Assembly: GCF_900753045.1 (NCBI RefSeq) | Contig: NZ_CAADXO010000043.1 | Coordinates: forward strand, 34,458-98,457 | Source of the DNA: an uncultured Phascolarctobacterium sp. | Lineage (GTDB): Bacteria; Bacillota; Negativicutes; Acidaminococcales; Acidaminococcaceae | Length of the DNA: 64,000 nt | Reading direction: 5' to 3' | Shown: piece by piece, positions 24,878-32,702 of the stretch | How positions within the stretch are numbered: position 1 is the stretch's first letter | Layout: every line of letters starts with the position of its first letter | Notes under the pieces: generated by a model | Databases searched by the model: none | The model's input: the letters and a program-made list of their open reading frames with translations, nothing else | Told to the model about the DNA's origin: nothing | Program-made: the position numbers and the translations under genes

Positions 24878-26389
24878 ATGGGCTTAAAGGAAGATGCAAT
24901 GTGGAAGATGGCCGAAAAAATGGGCATGCCCAAAAGTGCCATCGAAGCCATTAAGGCAAAGCAGAAAAACGGCGACAAGAGCGCTATGCCAGACATGGGA
25001 AAAATGATGAGCATGCTGCAGGCCATGAAGGGTGACAAGAAGGACGAAATGCGCAAAATGGCCGAGAAAATGGGCATGCCGCCGCAGGCTGCAGGCATGG
25101 ACGGCAACGAAATCTTAGGCCGTCTGAACCGCCTGAGCAAGGTGCAGACAATCAAGGATGTGCCCCAGCTCACAACAGCGCTGTTCCCCGGCACCCACTG
25201 TCCGCTGATGGGCGCGGCGATGGTGGCAGGCGGTATCGATGATTGCCTGCTGGTTATCGTAGGCACGGACGAATGCAGCTATTACACCAAAAGCCTCACC
25301 ATCAACGAGCGCTACGGCGGTATTGCGGGACGCTGCGTTTCCGTTGTACTCGACAGCCATGATGTAACCTTCGGCAGCACCGAAAGCATGCACAAGGCGT
25401 TCAAAGAAATTGTGGCGGAATATCAGCCTAAATGCGTGATGCTCGTTACCACCTGCGTAATTGAGGTAATCGGCGACGATTACGATGCCATTGCCGCAGA
25501 GCTGACCAAGCAGTACAGCATTCCGGTGATGGCGGTGCACACCGAGCACTTTAAGTGCGAGGACCACTTCCCCGGTCTGGAGCGCGCTATCACTGCCTGC
25601 GCCGCAATGATGCAAAAGCAGGACTGCGACGGCAGCGTCAACGTTCTGGGCCAGCGCATGGGCAACTTTGCCGACACGGAGCTGCACGCATTTTTGCAGG
25701 TAGCAGGCGTCAAGCTGGGCGTACAGCTGCCTAGCGGCTGCACTGCCGAGGAAATCCGCCGTGCTCCCGCAGCAAAGGTGAACATCGTCGTGCATGATAT
25801 CGCACTGCCGTTGGCACAGACTATGCAGGAGCAGTACGGCATTCCTTACGTTTACTTCAACCGCTTCGCCGCACCGGAAAAAATTCTGCAGACCTATCAG
25901 CATCTGTTTAATTATCTGGAGCTGCCGCTGCCTGCGGAGATTGGCGCTAAGTTTGAGGAATGCAAGGCGCTGGAGCAGAAGGTGCTGCCTGACGTAAAGG
26001 GTGTGCCCTACATCTACGGCAACACGCAGTATGATTGCTTTGAGCTCAACAGCTATCTGTGCAGCCTGGGCCTGGTGCCGCAGCTGATTCAGAGCAATAA
26101 GCTGAGCGAGGCTAATTTTGCGGATATCAAAAGCATTCTGGCGCAAACCGACCCGTACATCTGCAAGGCGGCGAATATCGCACCGCTGCAATACGTTTAC
26201 GACGTACTGCATCCGTGGTTCTACATGGGCCATGAGTTAGGTGAGCGCCTGCGCCGTAAGGGCATTGCTCTGCTGCACAGCGACCCGGCAGGCAAAATGC
26301 TGGGCTTTGAATGCAGCACCTTCATGCTGCAGGCAGTAGCAAAGGCAGTCGCTGATGCAAAAAAATTCAGAGAGGAGGCCGGCCTGTGA
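24878..26389 (+). CDS. NifD-like catalytic subunit with Met-rich N-terminal extension, copy 1
   Basis: 503-residue nitrogenase component 1 family protein. Cysteines fitting a P-cluster or 4Fe-4S site: Cys108 (PGTHCPLMG), Cys133 (GTDECSYYTK) and Cys193 (VTTCVIEVIGDD). The FeMo-cofactor cysteine/histidine context is not evident. Conserved HTEHFKCEDHFPG (221-233) is a candidate active-site patch. The first 75 residues hold 16 Met and an internal duplication: MAEKMGMP occurs at 11-18 and 61-68. The second paralogue lacks about 50 of these residues. It overlaps the next gene by 4 bp. Expected partners are the NifH-like protein and the subunit downstream. Confidence 0.9.
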   Translation: MGLKEDAMWKMAEKMGMPKSAIEAIKAKQKNGDKSAMPDMGKMMSMLQAMKGDKKDEMRKMAEKMGMPPQAAGMDGNEILGRLNRLSKVQTIKDVPQLTTALFPGTHCPLMGAAMVAGGIDDCLLVIVGTDECSYYTKSLTINERYGGIAGRCVSVVLDSHDVTFGSTESMHKAFKEIVAEYQPKCVMLVTTCVIEVIGDDYDAIAAELTKQYSIPVMAVHTEHFKCEDHFPGLERAITACAAMMQKQDCDGSVNVLGQRMGNFADTELHAFLQVAGVKLGVQLPSGCTAEEIRRAPAAKVNIVVHDIALPLAQTMQEQYGIPYVYFNRFAAPEKILQTYQHLFNYLELPLPAEIGAKFEECKALEQKVLPDVKGVPYIYGNTQYDCFELNSYLCSLGLVPQLIQSNKLSEANFADIKSILAQTDPYICKAANIAPLQYVYDVLHPWFYMGHELGERLRRKGIALLHSDPAGKMLGFECSTFMLQAVAKAVADAKKFREEAGL

Positions 26390-27609
26390 GCTTAGTAAGA
26401 TTTTTACCGACACCGTCGGACAGAATGGGAATTATCTGGAGCCTTTTGGCCGTACAGGGTGCTATCGTGCTGGAATACGGCCCCGCCGGAACCACACACT
26501 ATAGCATGGGCTTATACGGAGGCTTGGGGCTGCGCTTTCAAAACCGCCTCTTCACCACGCATATGAGCGAGGATGATGTTGTTATGGGTGACGTAACACG
26601 TCTGGAGGATGCGCTTGTCGAACTGGATAAAAGCTATGCGCCGAAGGTTATTTTTGTCGTAGCATCTTCCGTAACTGCCGTCATTGGCACCGACATCAAG
26701 GGCGTGTGCCGTTATATGCAAAATGAGGTCAAGGCTAAGCTGGTGGCCTTCGAGCAGGGAGGCTTCCGCGGTGATTACAGTGTCGGCTTGGCGGAAACCT
26801 ATAAGCTGCTGGTACGCAATCTGCCGCAGAAGGGCGTGGCGCAGGAAGATGGCGTATACAATATCATCGGCGCCTCTGCGTGGCGTTACCGCATGGCGAG
26901 CGACATCTGGGAGGTGAAAAACCTGCTGGGTGAAGCGCTGGGCCTGCGCTGCAATGCCTGCCTCTGCTGCGACACGAGCGTAGACGAGCTGCAGGCTATG
27001 GGCAAGGCACAGGTAAATATTGTGCTGGGCAACGAAGGCCTTGCCGCTGCCAAATACCTTGAAGAAAAGTTCGGCACGCCGTATGTTTACGCTGTTCCCT
27101 ACGGCTACAGCGGCACCGTAAGCTTTCTGGAGCAGGTCGGTGCAGCGGTTGGCAAGGATCCTGAGCCTATGGTGCTGATGCGCATCAAAATGAAGGAAAA
27201 GGGCATGTCCATGCTCAGCATGTTTGCTATGATGGGCGGCAGCAAGCTCAGACAGGCCGTAATTAAGGGTGATTATGACCTGGTGCAGGGTGTGGGCGCT
27301 TTTCTGGAGCAGGCAGGCATCAGCGTGACGCACAAAATGTGTGCGCACAGCCTGAAGGCTATCACCGAGCCGACGGCAGACGTAGAAGCCTACGCCGAGG
27401 AGGGCGAATGGCTGCAGGAAATCCGTGAGCTGCACGACACGCTGCTTTTTGCGGACGATGTGGCGCTTACGCAGGCAGATGCAAGCAACATGAAGGTGCT
27501 CATCAGCGCGCCGTTTATGAACGGCGTGGTAGCAACGCACCTGCCGTTTATGGGCGAAAAGGGTGCAGACTTCCTGCTGGAGCAAATCCAGGGTTATTAT
27601 CAAAAGTAA
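26386..27609 (+). CDS. NifK/NifE-like subunit lacking cluster cysteines, copy 1
   Basis: 407-residue nitrogenase component 1 homologue. The cysteine positions of the family are replaced: YGPAGTTHYS stands where GPxxC is expected, and VVASSVTAVIGTD where the TTC-IGDD motif is expected. Instead it has a CxxCxCC cluster (Cys189, 192, 194, 195 in RCNACLCCDTS), kept in copy 2. Residues 262-283 carry eight Met. GTG 26386 overlaps the NifD-like stop. A heterotetramer with the NifD-like protein is expected, with one cluster per half bound by the other subunit (inference from DPOR/nitrogenase architecture). Confidence 0.88.
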   Translation: MSLVRFLPTPSDRMGIIWSLLAVQGAIVLEYGPAGTTHYSMGLYGGLGLRFQNRLFTTHMSEDDVVMGDVTRLEDALVELDKSYAPKVIFVVASSVTAVIGTDIKGVCRYMQNEVKAKLVAFEQGGFRGDYSVGLAETYKLLVRNLPQKGVAQEDGVYNIIGASAWRYRMASDIWEVKNLLGEALGLRCNACLCCDTSVDELQAMGKAQVNIVLGNEGLAAAKYLEEKFGTPYVYAVPYGYSGTVSFLEQVGAAVGKDPEPMVLMRIKMKEKGMSMLSMFAMMGGSKLRQAVIKGDYDLVQGVGAFLEQAGISVTHKMCAHSLKAITEPTADVEAYAEEGEWLQEIRELHDTLLFADDVALTQADASNMKVLISAPFMNGVVATHLPFMGEKGADFLLEQIQGYYQK

Positions 27610-27631
27610 AAGGCAAAAGGAGGACACTATC

Positions 27632-28054
27632 ATGAAACAAATTCCTGTAATTTTTTGGACCGGTACCGGCAATACACAAATGATGGCAGATGCTGTTGCG
27701 GAAGCAATCAACGCTGCCGGTGCGGAGGCTGTTGTAAAAAATGTCAGCGAAATCACTGCTGACGAGGCTGTAGGCTATGATGCTCTGGCACTGGGCTGCC
27801 CGGCAATGGGCGCAGAGGTGCTGGAGGAATGCGAATTCGAGCCCTTCTTCACCGAGCTTGAAGGCAAGCTGGCAGGCAAAAAGGTAGCGCTGTTCGGCTC
27901 CTATGGCTGGGGCGGAACCTATATGCAGGACTGGGAAGCACGCGTTAAGGACGCGGGTGCGACACTTGTGGCTGACGGCGTACTGGCGCTGGGTGCTCCC
28001 GACGACGAAGCAATGGCCAAGCTGGCGGAAGCAGGCAAGCTGCTTGCCGAATAA
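27632..28054 (+). CDS. Flavodoxin
   Basis: 140-residue FMN electron carrier. The phosphate loop is WTGTGNTQMMA at the N-terminus; GSYGWGGTYMQDWE is the isoalloxazine-side loop typical of short-chain clostridial flavodoxins. Strong AAAAGGAGG precedes ATG 27632, 22 bp after the NifK/E-like stop, with a terminator behind. As last gene of the nitrogenase-like operon it is the likely low-potential donor to the NifH-like protein. The second nitrogenase-like set has no flavodoxin. Confidence 0.95.
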   Translation: MKQIPVIFWTGTGNTQMMADAVAEAINAAGAEAVVKNVSEITADEAVGYDALALGCPAMGAEVLEECEFEPFFTELEGKLAGKKVALFGSYGWGGTYMQDWEARVKDAGATLVADGVLALGAPDDEAMAKLAEAGKLLAE

Positions 28055-28071
28055 GGCTTAAGCAACACAAA

Positions 28072-28104
28072 AACTGCCTTTCAGTTTTCGGAAGGCAGTT
28101 TTTT
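28072..28104 (+). terminator. Terminator after flavodoxin
   Basis: AACTGCCTT pairs with AAGGCAGTT across an 11-nt loop, followed by TTTT. Confidence 0.88.
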
Positions 28105-28173
28105 AGTGAAGCGCTTGCATTATAGCAGTTGGCAAATAACTCGCTTAGTAATATTATTTAAGAAAACATCCTA

Positions 28174-28204
28174 TTGACCTTATACCTGCTATATAGTGTA
28201 GACT
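28174..28204 (+). promoter_or_regulatory. MerR-type promoter (19-bp spacer) before the ABC exporter
   Basis: TTGACC (28174-28179), 19-bp spacer, TAGACT (28199-28204). It aligns closely with 32575-32605, including ATTGAC, CTATAT, and ACTGTATCAT after the -10. Over-long spacers with a central dyad are characteristic of promoters activated by MerR-family proteins, and a MerR gene lies at 31746-32558. Confidence 0.7.
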
Positions 28205-28318
28205 GTATCATTATAAAATAAAGATTATCATGCTTCGGCAGCGTTTTACGCCGGTAACATCGGCAAAAGCTGCTGCCCGCGCTTTAGAATATATATGAAT
28301 AGAGGATAGGAAAGCTTT

Positions 28319-30025
28319 ATGTTCAAAACATTTATCAGCTATTATAAACCGTATAAGGGCATCCTGCTCTTTCTCGTGATAGGCTCGCTGCTGCGCGCAC
28401 TGCTCGAGCTGTTCTTTCCCTATGTAGTAAAGCTGATGCTGGAACAGCAGCTGCCGCTTAAGAATCTGCCGCTGCTGCTTGAATGGTCGGCAGCACTGCT
28501 TGCCATGTATCTGGTAAACTTCGGCATGCATTTCAGTATTATCTACTGGGCGCAGTCCATGAGCTATTCCATGGAACGCGACATGCGCCGCGATTTGTTC
28601 CGCCATCTGCAAAAACTGTCCTTCGGCTTTTACGATAAAAACAAAAGCGGCCAGCTGCTTTCGCGCCTCACCAGCGATTTGAGCGAAATTAACGGCTTCG
28701 CAGGCAATGCGCCGATTGATCTTATCGTCTGCGGGCTGACGATGCTTGGCACGATGGTTATTCTGATTTACATGAATCCTATGCTGGGCAGCCTTATTGC
28801 CTTCCTGCTTCTGGTGAAGGCGGTGCATACCGTTTTCGTCAATCTGCGCATGAAAAAGGCCTTCTTCGCTAATCGTGTGGCGATGGGTGAGGTGACGGCG
28901 AAGGCGACGGAAAGCATCAGCGGCGTGCGTCTGATCAAAGCCTTTGCCGGCGAGCGCAGCGATATGGCGCAGTTTATGGAGAAGGCAGATGCCTATCTGA
29001 AAGTATGCAAAAAATCCTTCAAAATAACATCTTATTTTGTCGGCAGCATGATTTTCTTCAGCAACTTTATCAATGTGGCGATATTAGTCGTGGGCGGTCT
29101 GCTGATAAATCAGGGACTGATGAGCTTCGGTGAGCTGGTGGCCTTCTTCCTCTACGTAGGCCTGTTTATGAAACCGCTGATGCAGCTTCTTGGCTTCATT
29201 CAGGTATATCAGCGCGGTATGGCAGGCTTTAAGCGTTTTTATGAGCTGCTGCAGGAAAAGCCCGAGATTACCGATGCACCGGATGCTAAAATCTGTCCTC
29301 CCTGTAAAGGGAACATCACCTTTGATAACGTCAGCTTTGCCTATGCGGACGGCAGACCTGTTATCCGCAACCTTTCCCTGAGCGTGGCAGCAGGTGAAAC
29401 TGTGGCCTTTGTGGGCGCTACGGGAGCAGGCAAAACAACTATTGCCAGCCTTTTGCTGCGCTTTTACGAGCCTCAGAGCGGCAGAATTCTGCTGGACGGC
29501 TGCGATATCCGTGAATTTACGCAGGAATCACTGCGTAAGCAAATCGGTCTGGTACAGCAGGATGTCTTTCTCTTCGGCGATAGCGTGCGCTACAACATAG
29601 CCTACGCCAAACCGGATGCTACAGCGGACGAGGTGCAGGCGGCAGCGAAGGCAACGGCGGCCGATGAGTTTATTCAAAAGCTGCCTGCGGGCTATGACAC
29701 TGAGGTTGGTGAGCGCGGCGTGAAGCTGAGCGGCGGCCAGAAGCAGCGTCTGGCGATTGCGCGTGTCTTCCTCAAAAACCCTCCGGTAGTAGTGCTGGAT
29801 GAGGCTACAAGCGCGCTCGATAATATTACTGAGCAGCAGATACAAAAGGAGCTCGACGAGCTGGCGGTAGGACGCACCACGCTGATTATTGCGCACCGTC
29901 TTTCCACCATCCGTCATGCGGACAAGATAGTGGTGCTTGACGAGGGCGCTGTTGCGGAGTGCGGTAGCCATGAAGAGCTGCTGGCGCTCAAGGGGCGTTA
30001 TTATGATTTGTATCAGAAGGGGTAA
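28319..30025 (+). CDS. ABC exporter half-transporter (permease-ATPase fusion)
   Basis: 568-residue type IV ABC exporter half (MsbA/LmrA class): six membrane helices in residues 15-300, then an ATPase with Walker A GATGAGKT (366-373), LSGGQ (470-474), Walker B VVVLDE (490-495) and IIAHRLSTI. Probably a homodimer. It lies behind a MerR-type promoter and directly ahead of a remnant of a NifK/E-like gene end. The first codons are also found as a fossil upstream of NifH-like copy 2, so it once belonged to that nitrogenase-like block. Cargo may be a product or excess substrate of that enzyme (inference). Confidence 0.92.
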   Translation: MFKTFISYYKPYKGILLFLVIGSLLRALLELFFPYVVKLMLEQQLPLKNLPLLLEWSAALLAMYLVNFGMHFSIIYWAQSMSYSMERDMRRDLFRHLQKLSFGFYDKNKSGQLLSRLTSDLSEINGFAGNAPIDLIVCGLTMLGTMVILIYMNPMLGSLIAFLLLVKAVHTVFVNLRMKKAFFANRVAMGEVTAKATESISGVRLIKAFAGERSDMAQFMEKADAYLKVCKKSFKITSYFVGSMIFFSNFINVAILVVGGLLINQGLMSFGELVAFFLYVGLFMKPLMQLLGFIQVYQRGMAGFKRFYELLQEKPEITDAPDAKICPPCKGNITFDNVSFAYADGRPVIRNLSLSVAAGETVAFVGATGAGKTTIASLLLRFYEPQSGRILLDGCDIREFTQESLRKQIGLVQQDVFLFGDSVRYNIAYAKPDATADEVQAAAKATAADEFIQKLPAGYDTEVGERGVKLSGGQKQRLAIARVFLKNPPVVVLDEATSALDNITEQQIQKELDELAVGRTTLIIAHRLSTIRHADKIVVLDEGAVAECGSHEELLALKGRYYDLYQKG

Positions 30026-30036
30026 AGCGGAGGCTT

Positions 30037-30064
30037 GCGGATGCAGGCGTACTGCAGAAGATAA
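30037..30064 (+). pseudogene. Remnant of a NifK/E-like 3' end
   Basis: These 28 bp differ from 38960-38987 (the last codons and stop of the second NifK/E-like gene, ending RMQAYCRR) by one base. The match continues through the downstream sequence and terminator (30065-30152 against 38988-39069). NifK/E-like copy 1 ends differently (GYYQK). So a nifH-D-E-like set related to copy 2 once stood here and was deleted. Confidence 0.8.
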
Positions 30065-30110
30065 TATAATAAAATAGTGCGCACTTTTAAAGCGTGCACT
30101 GAGAATGCAG

Positions 30111-30152
30111 AAAACCCATGTCTTGCCGATTTCGGCGGGACATGGGTTTTTA
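30111..30152 (+). terminator. Terminator after the exporter
   Basis: AAAACCCATGTC pairs with GACATGGGTTTT and has an internal GCCGATTTCGGC hairpin; T-tract follows. It is homologous to the terminator at 39029-39069. Confidence 0.9.
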
Positions 30153-30178
30153 GTTGGGTTTAATTCTTTATTTTCGGA

Positions 30179-30485
30179 TTAGGATTGCTCTGCCTTCAGC
30201 GCCTCAACCTGTTCAATAGGGAGAGAAGTAGCCTTGGCGATATCATGCACAGTAAGTCCCATGCTTAACAGACGTTTAGCAGTAGCAATGTTGGCATTTG
30301 CTTCACCTTTAGTAATGCCTATAGCTTCGCCTTCAACAAGGCCTATTTCCTTGCCTTCAGCAATGCCCTCACGTCTTTCATCTAATAAACGTGCTTCCAT
30401 AAGCATAAATTCTCGCCTCACTTTCGTATCGAGTTTCAAATAGCTGATTTCATCATCAATCTGCTTGGTGAAATCAGTTTTAGAG
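30179..30485 (-). pseudogene. Partial tandem copy of the Rpn nuclease C-terminus
   Basis: Begins right after the stop of the full Rpn gene. From TDFTKQIDDEISYLK through LLDERREGIAEGK it repeats that gene's last third, with a shorter GxxxG repeat tract and a diverged end (IEQVEALKAEQS). It lacks the nuclease core and a ribosome site; any product would start at an internal TTG. Probably a duplication or recombination remnant, though a regulatory short form cannot be excluded. Confidence 0.7.
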
Positions 30486-30488
30486 TGG

Positions 30489-31406
30489 TTAAGCTTCTTT
30501 ATTTAGCTTCTCCACATCAGCGAGAGTTAAATTTGTCAGCTCAGCAATATCCTCAAGAGAATAGCAGCCCTTAGCCAGCATACGTTTAGCAGTAGCAATG
30601 TTGGCATTGGTTTCGCCTTTGGCAATGCCCATAGCTTCGCCTTTGGCAATGCCTATAGCTTCGCCTTCAACAAGGCCTACGTCTTTGCCTTCAGCAAAGC
30701 CGATGTCCTTACCTTCAGCAATGCCTTCACGCCGTTCATCTAACAAACGAGCTTCCATAAGCATAAATTCTCGCCTCACTTTCGTATCAAGTTTCAAGTA
30801 ACTGATTTCATCATCAATCTGCTTGGTGAAATCAGTAGTCACAATGTGGTTGTTTACATAGTCATAAAAGCTCTTGATGTCTTTAGAGATATCGCCATGC
30901 GTACCTTTCGTGTTCAAAATCATGGTGGTTGCTTCGTCGGGAAGCTCCAGCTCCAAATCCTCCAGACAACGCTTTTTAAAGGTATAGACATATTTACCTT
31001 TTTCAAAGAAATCAAAAATACAGATGAAAATGATGTAGGTTGGCGGCAGCAGGTCATACGGCTGTCCTGCCTGGAGCAAATCAATATCAAGCAGCGCCTG
31101 ATAATAGCGCGAGCGTTTGGGCAGAACGAAGGCTTTGGTTTGGGGATTCTTTTTGTTTTTTACCTGCATTTCCAGATTATAGTGTGTATTTTTGTCATCT
31201 GCGACGATGATATCCAGGCGGATGCCGCGACTGGAGTAGTCAGGATCAATAGTTTTTTCTGCCTCAATGTAGTTGATGTCCGCAATCTCAATCTGCAGCA
31301 GTTCTTCCAGCAGATGCTTACAGATGCGCTTGCGCGACATAACCTTCTTGAAGATGAAGTCGCTTTGGATAGTCAGGTTTGCAAATTTTGTTGCCAGGTC
31401 TTGCAT
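30489..31406 (-). CDS. Rpn-family recombination-promoting nuclease / PD-(D/E)XK putative transposase
   Basis: 305 residues. Rpn proteins are PD-(D/E)XK endonucleases that raise recA-independent recombination (shown for E. coli RpnA). Seen: DFIFKKVMSRK near the N-terminus, the core RLDIIVADD...YNLEMQVKN (D, then ExQ), the FIFDFF-type strand, and a C-terminal tract of about six-residue repeats (EGKDIGFAEGKDVGLVEG, AKGEAMGIAKGE). Start ATG 31406 follows AAAGGAGA. It lies between the rearranged exporter locus and the MerR/second receptor locus, so it could be linked to the local duplication and deletion history. Confidence 0.85.
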   Translation of the reverse strand: MQDLATKFANLTIQSDFIFKKVMSRKRICKHLLEELLQIEIADINYIEAEKTIDPDYSSRGIRLDIIVADDKNTHYNLEMQVKNKKNPQTKAFVLPKRSRYYQALLDIDLLQAGQPYDLLPPTYIIFICIFDFFEKGKYVYTFKKRCLEDLELELPDEATTMILNTKGTHGDISKDIKSFYDYVNNHIVTTDFTKQIDDEISYLKLDTKVRREFMLMEARLLDERREGIAEGKDIGFAEGKDVGLVEGEAIGIAKGEAMGIAKGETNANIATAKRMLAKGCYSLEDIAELTNLTLADVEKLNKEA

Positions 31407-31745
31407 GTTTTTTCTCCTTTCATTTTAACACAGATAAAGTAAAAAATACATAAGCAGTTATCAAAGCGCCTTAAAAACAAAAAAGAGCAGTACCCTGACG
31501 ATAAAAAATCGTCAGTATGTACTACTCTTAGAATGTACCAGATAAATATAAATGGCCTTGCTTAAGCTTCTGCAGATAAGATGCATCTGCAGGATATACT
31601 GCTTATTTAATTGTCCGCAGGTAAATGAGCTTGATGCATAAGATTACTTGCGGTTTTGAAGAACTTAATTTAAGTTTACTTGAAATATGGGGGAATGTCA
31701 AGGGAGTGAAATTCTCCTGCGAACATTATACTTACTATAATCCGC
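31407..31745. other. 339-bp AT-rich gap between Rpn and MerR genes
   Basis: Contains the MerR-gene terminator (31472-31528), then a CTGCAGAT/ATCTGCAG hairpin (31570-31592) and AT-rich sequence with no convincing reading frame. The 217 bp between the MerR stop and its terminator would be a long 3' untranslated region or a small RNA. Confidence 0.4.
31472..31528 (-). terminator. Terminator downstream of the MerR gene
   Basis: Nested stems on the minus strand: AGAGTAGTAC with GTACTGCTCT (one wobble) and CTGACGAT with ATCGTCAG, followed by TTTTTTGTTTTT. Confidence 0.75.
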
Positions 31746-32558
31746 TTATAATACGGGTACTTCTATTTTAGAAATGAAGTTGTCATGTGAATCGGTTGAC
31801 CAGTAATTTCTTAATGTTTTGATATAAATAATGTTATTTGTTTTTAAATTCAGTACTTTACAAAAATTAGTTAAAAGTGGTTTGGCAGTATTAACTGCGT
31901 CGGCAAAATTAGTATTAACGCAGATTTGCAGATACAGACCGTAAGGCTTGACGTAATTGTGATTGCTTTTGTTAGTTTTGCAGAATACCTTATAGGATTC
32001 AGGAGAAAAATCAGTAATTGTGTCATTAAAAATAAAACCGCTGAGGTTGTATTCTTTGAGACCGTTTTTATCGACAGCTGAATTAAGCAGGGTGGCAGCA
32101 GCTAAAAAACGGTCTTTTTGCGGTAACGAAAGCAGGATTTCCTCGCTTACCAAAAAATATTCCTCTTCTCTGTAGGACAAGGTAATTTCGTTTAGTTTGC
32201 AATCGTTATAGATATTTATGGTATTTATTTTAGATTTTATGTTGTCGCATAATTTTGTAGTCAGTTCTATTTGTTTTGTCAATTTATGTAATTGTTTGTT
32301 GAGCAGAGAAAGCGTATCGTCAGGAGTGCGGTGCTCCAAAAAATTCTTTATATCGTTAAGGTGGAAGCCCATTGTTTTCAAATCCAAAATAATTCCCAAG
32401 ATGAAAAACTGCTTCAGCGAGTACATGCGATAACCGTTAGAATCTACATAATCAGGCTTAAACAAATCCTTTTTATCGTAGAAAATCAGCGTCTGCTTGG
32501 ATATGTTATATAATTGCGCCAAGTCGCTGGCATAAAAGAAATTGCTTTTATCTATCAT
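31746..32558 (-). CDS. MerR-family regulator with C-terminal effector-binding domain
   Basis: 270 residues. The N-terminal winged helix (FYASDLAQLYNISKQTLIFYDKKDLFKPDYV, then GYRMYSLKQFFILGIILDLK) is typical of MerR proteins, followed by a dimerisation coiled coil (about 90-125). The C-terminal 150 residues resemble a GyrI-like/BmrR effector domain, so it probably senses an organic or tetrapyrrole ligand rather than a bare metal. ATG 32558 follows AGGAGAG; that site abuts the -35 of the divergent receptor promoter. The gene is very AT-rich compared with its surroundings, hinting at transfer. Likely targets are the two 19-bp-spacer promoters. Confidence 0.85.
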   Translation of the reverse strand: MIDKSNFFYASDLAQLYNISKQTLIFYDKKDLFKPDYVDSNGYRMYSLKQFFILGIILDLKTMGFHLNDIKNFLEHRTPDDTLSLLNKQLHKLTKQIELTTKLCDNIKSKINTINIYNDCKLNEITLSYREEEYFLVSEEILLSLPQKDRFLAAATLLNSAVDKNGLKEYNLSGFIFNDTITDFSPESYKVFCKTNKSNHNYVKPYGLYLQICVNTNFADAVNTAKPLLTNFCKVLNLKTNNIIYIKTLRNYWSTDSHDNFISKIEVPVL

Positions 32559-32574
32559 TTGAAAATCTCTCCTA

Positions 32575-32605
32575 TTGACATTATAGTTACTATATGGAGT
32601 ATACT
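32575..32605 (+). promoter_or_regulatory. MerR-type promoter (19-bp spacer) before TonB receptor 2
   Basis: TTGACA (32575-32580), 19-bp spacer, TATACT (32600-32605). The spacer contains the dyad TATAGT-T-ACTATA. It is divergent from and adjacent to the MerR gene, the usual arrangement, and aligns with 28174-28204. Confidence 0.75.
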
Positions 32606-32702
32606 GTATCATCATAACATAAACAACATAATAATGCTAGAGTATAAGCATTAGGTGAGTGTATGAGTGTTTGATGAAGTTGTTAGGAGGTATTGTATTT
32701 TT

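Noticed and set aside
28205..28318. Cobalamin riboswitch in the exporter leader
   Set aside because: The leader has GC-rich paired segments, but I could not find the conserved B12-box core; kept as an ordinary leader.
30178..30870. CRISPR-like array suggested by repeated short units in the Rpn genes
   Set aside because: The repeats encode in-frame GxxxG-type amino-acid repeats of the Rpn C-terminus and are not spaced direct repeats.
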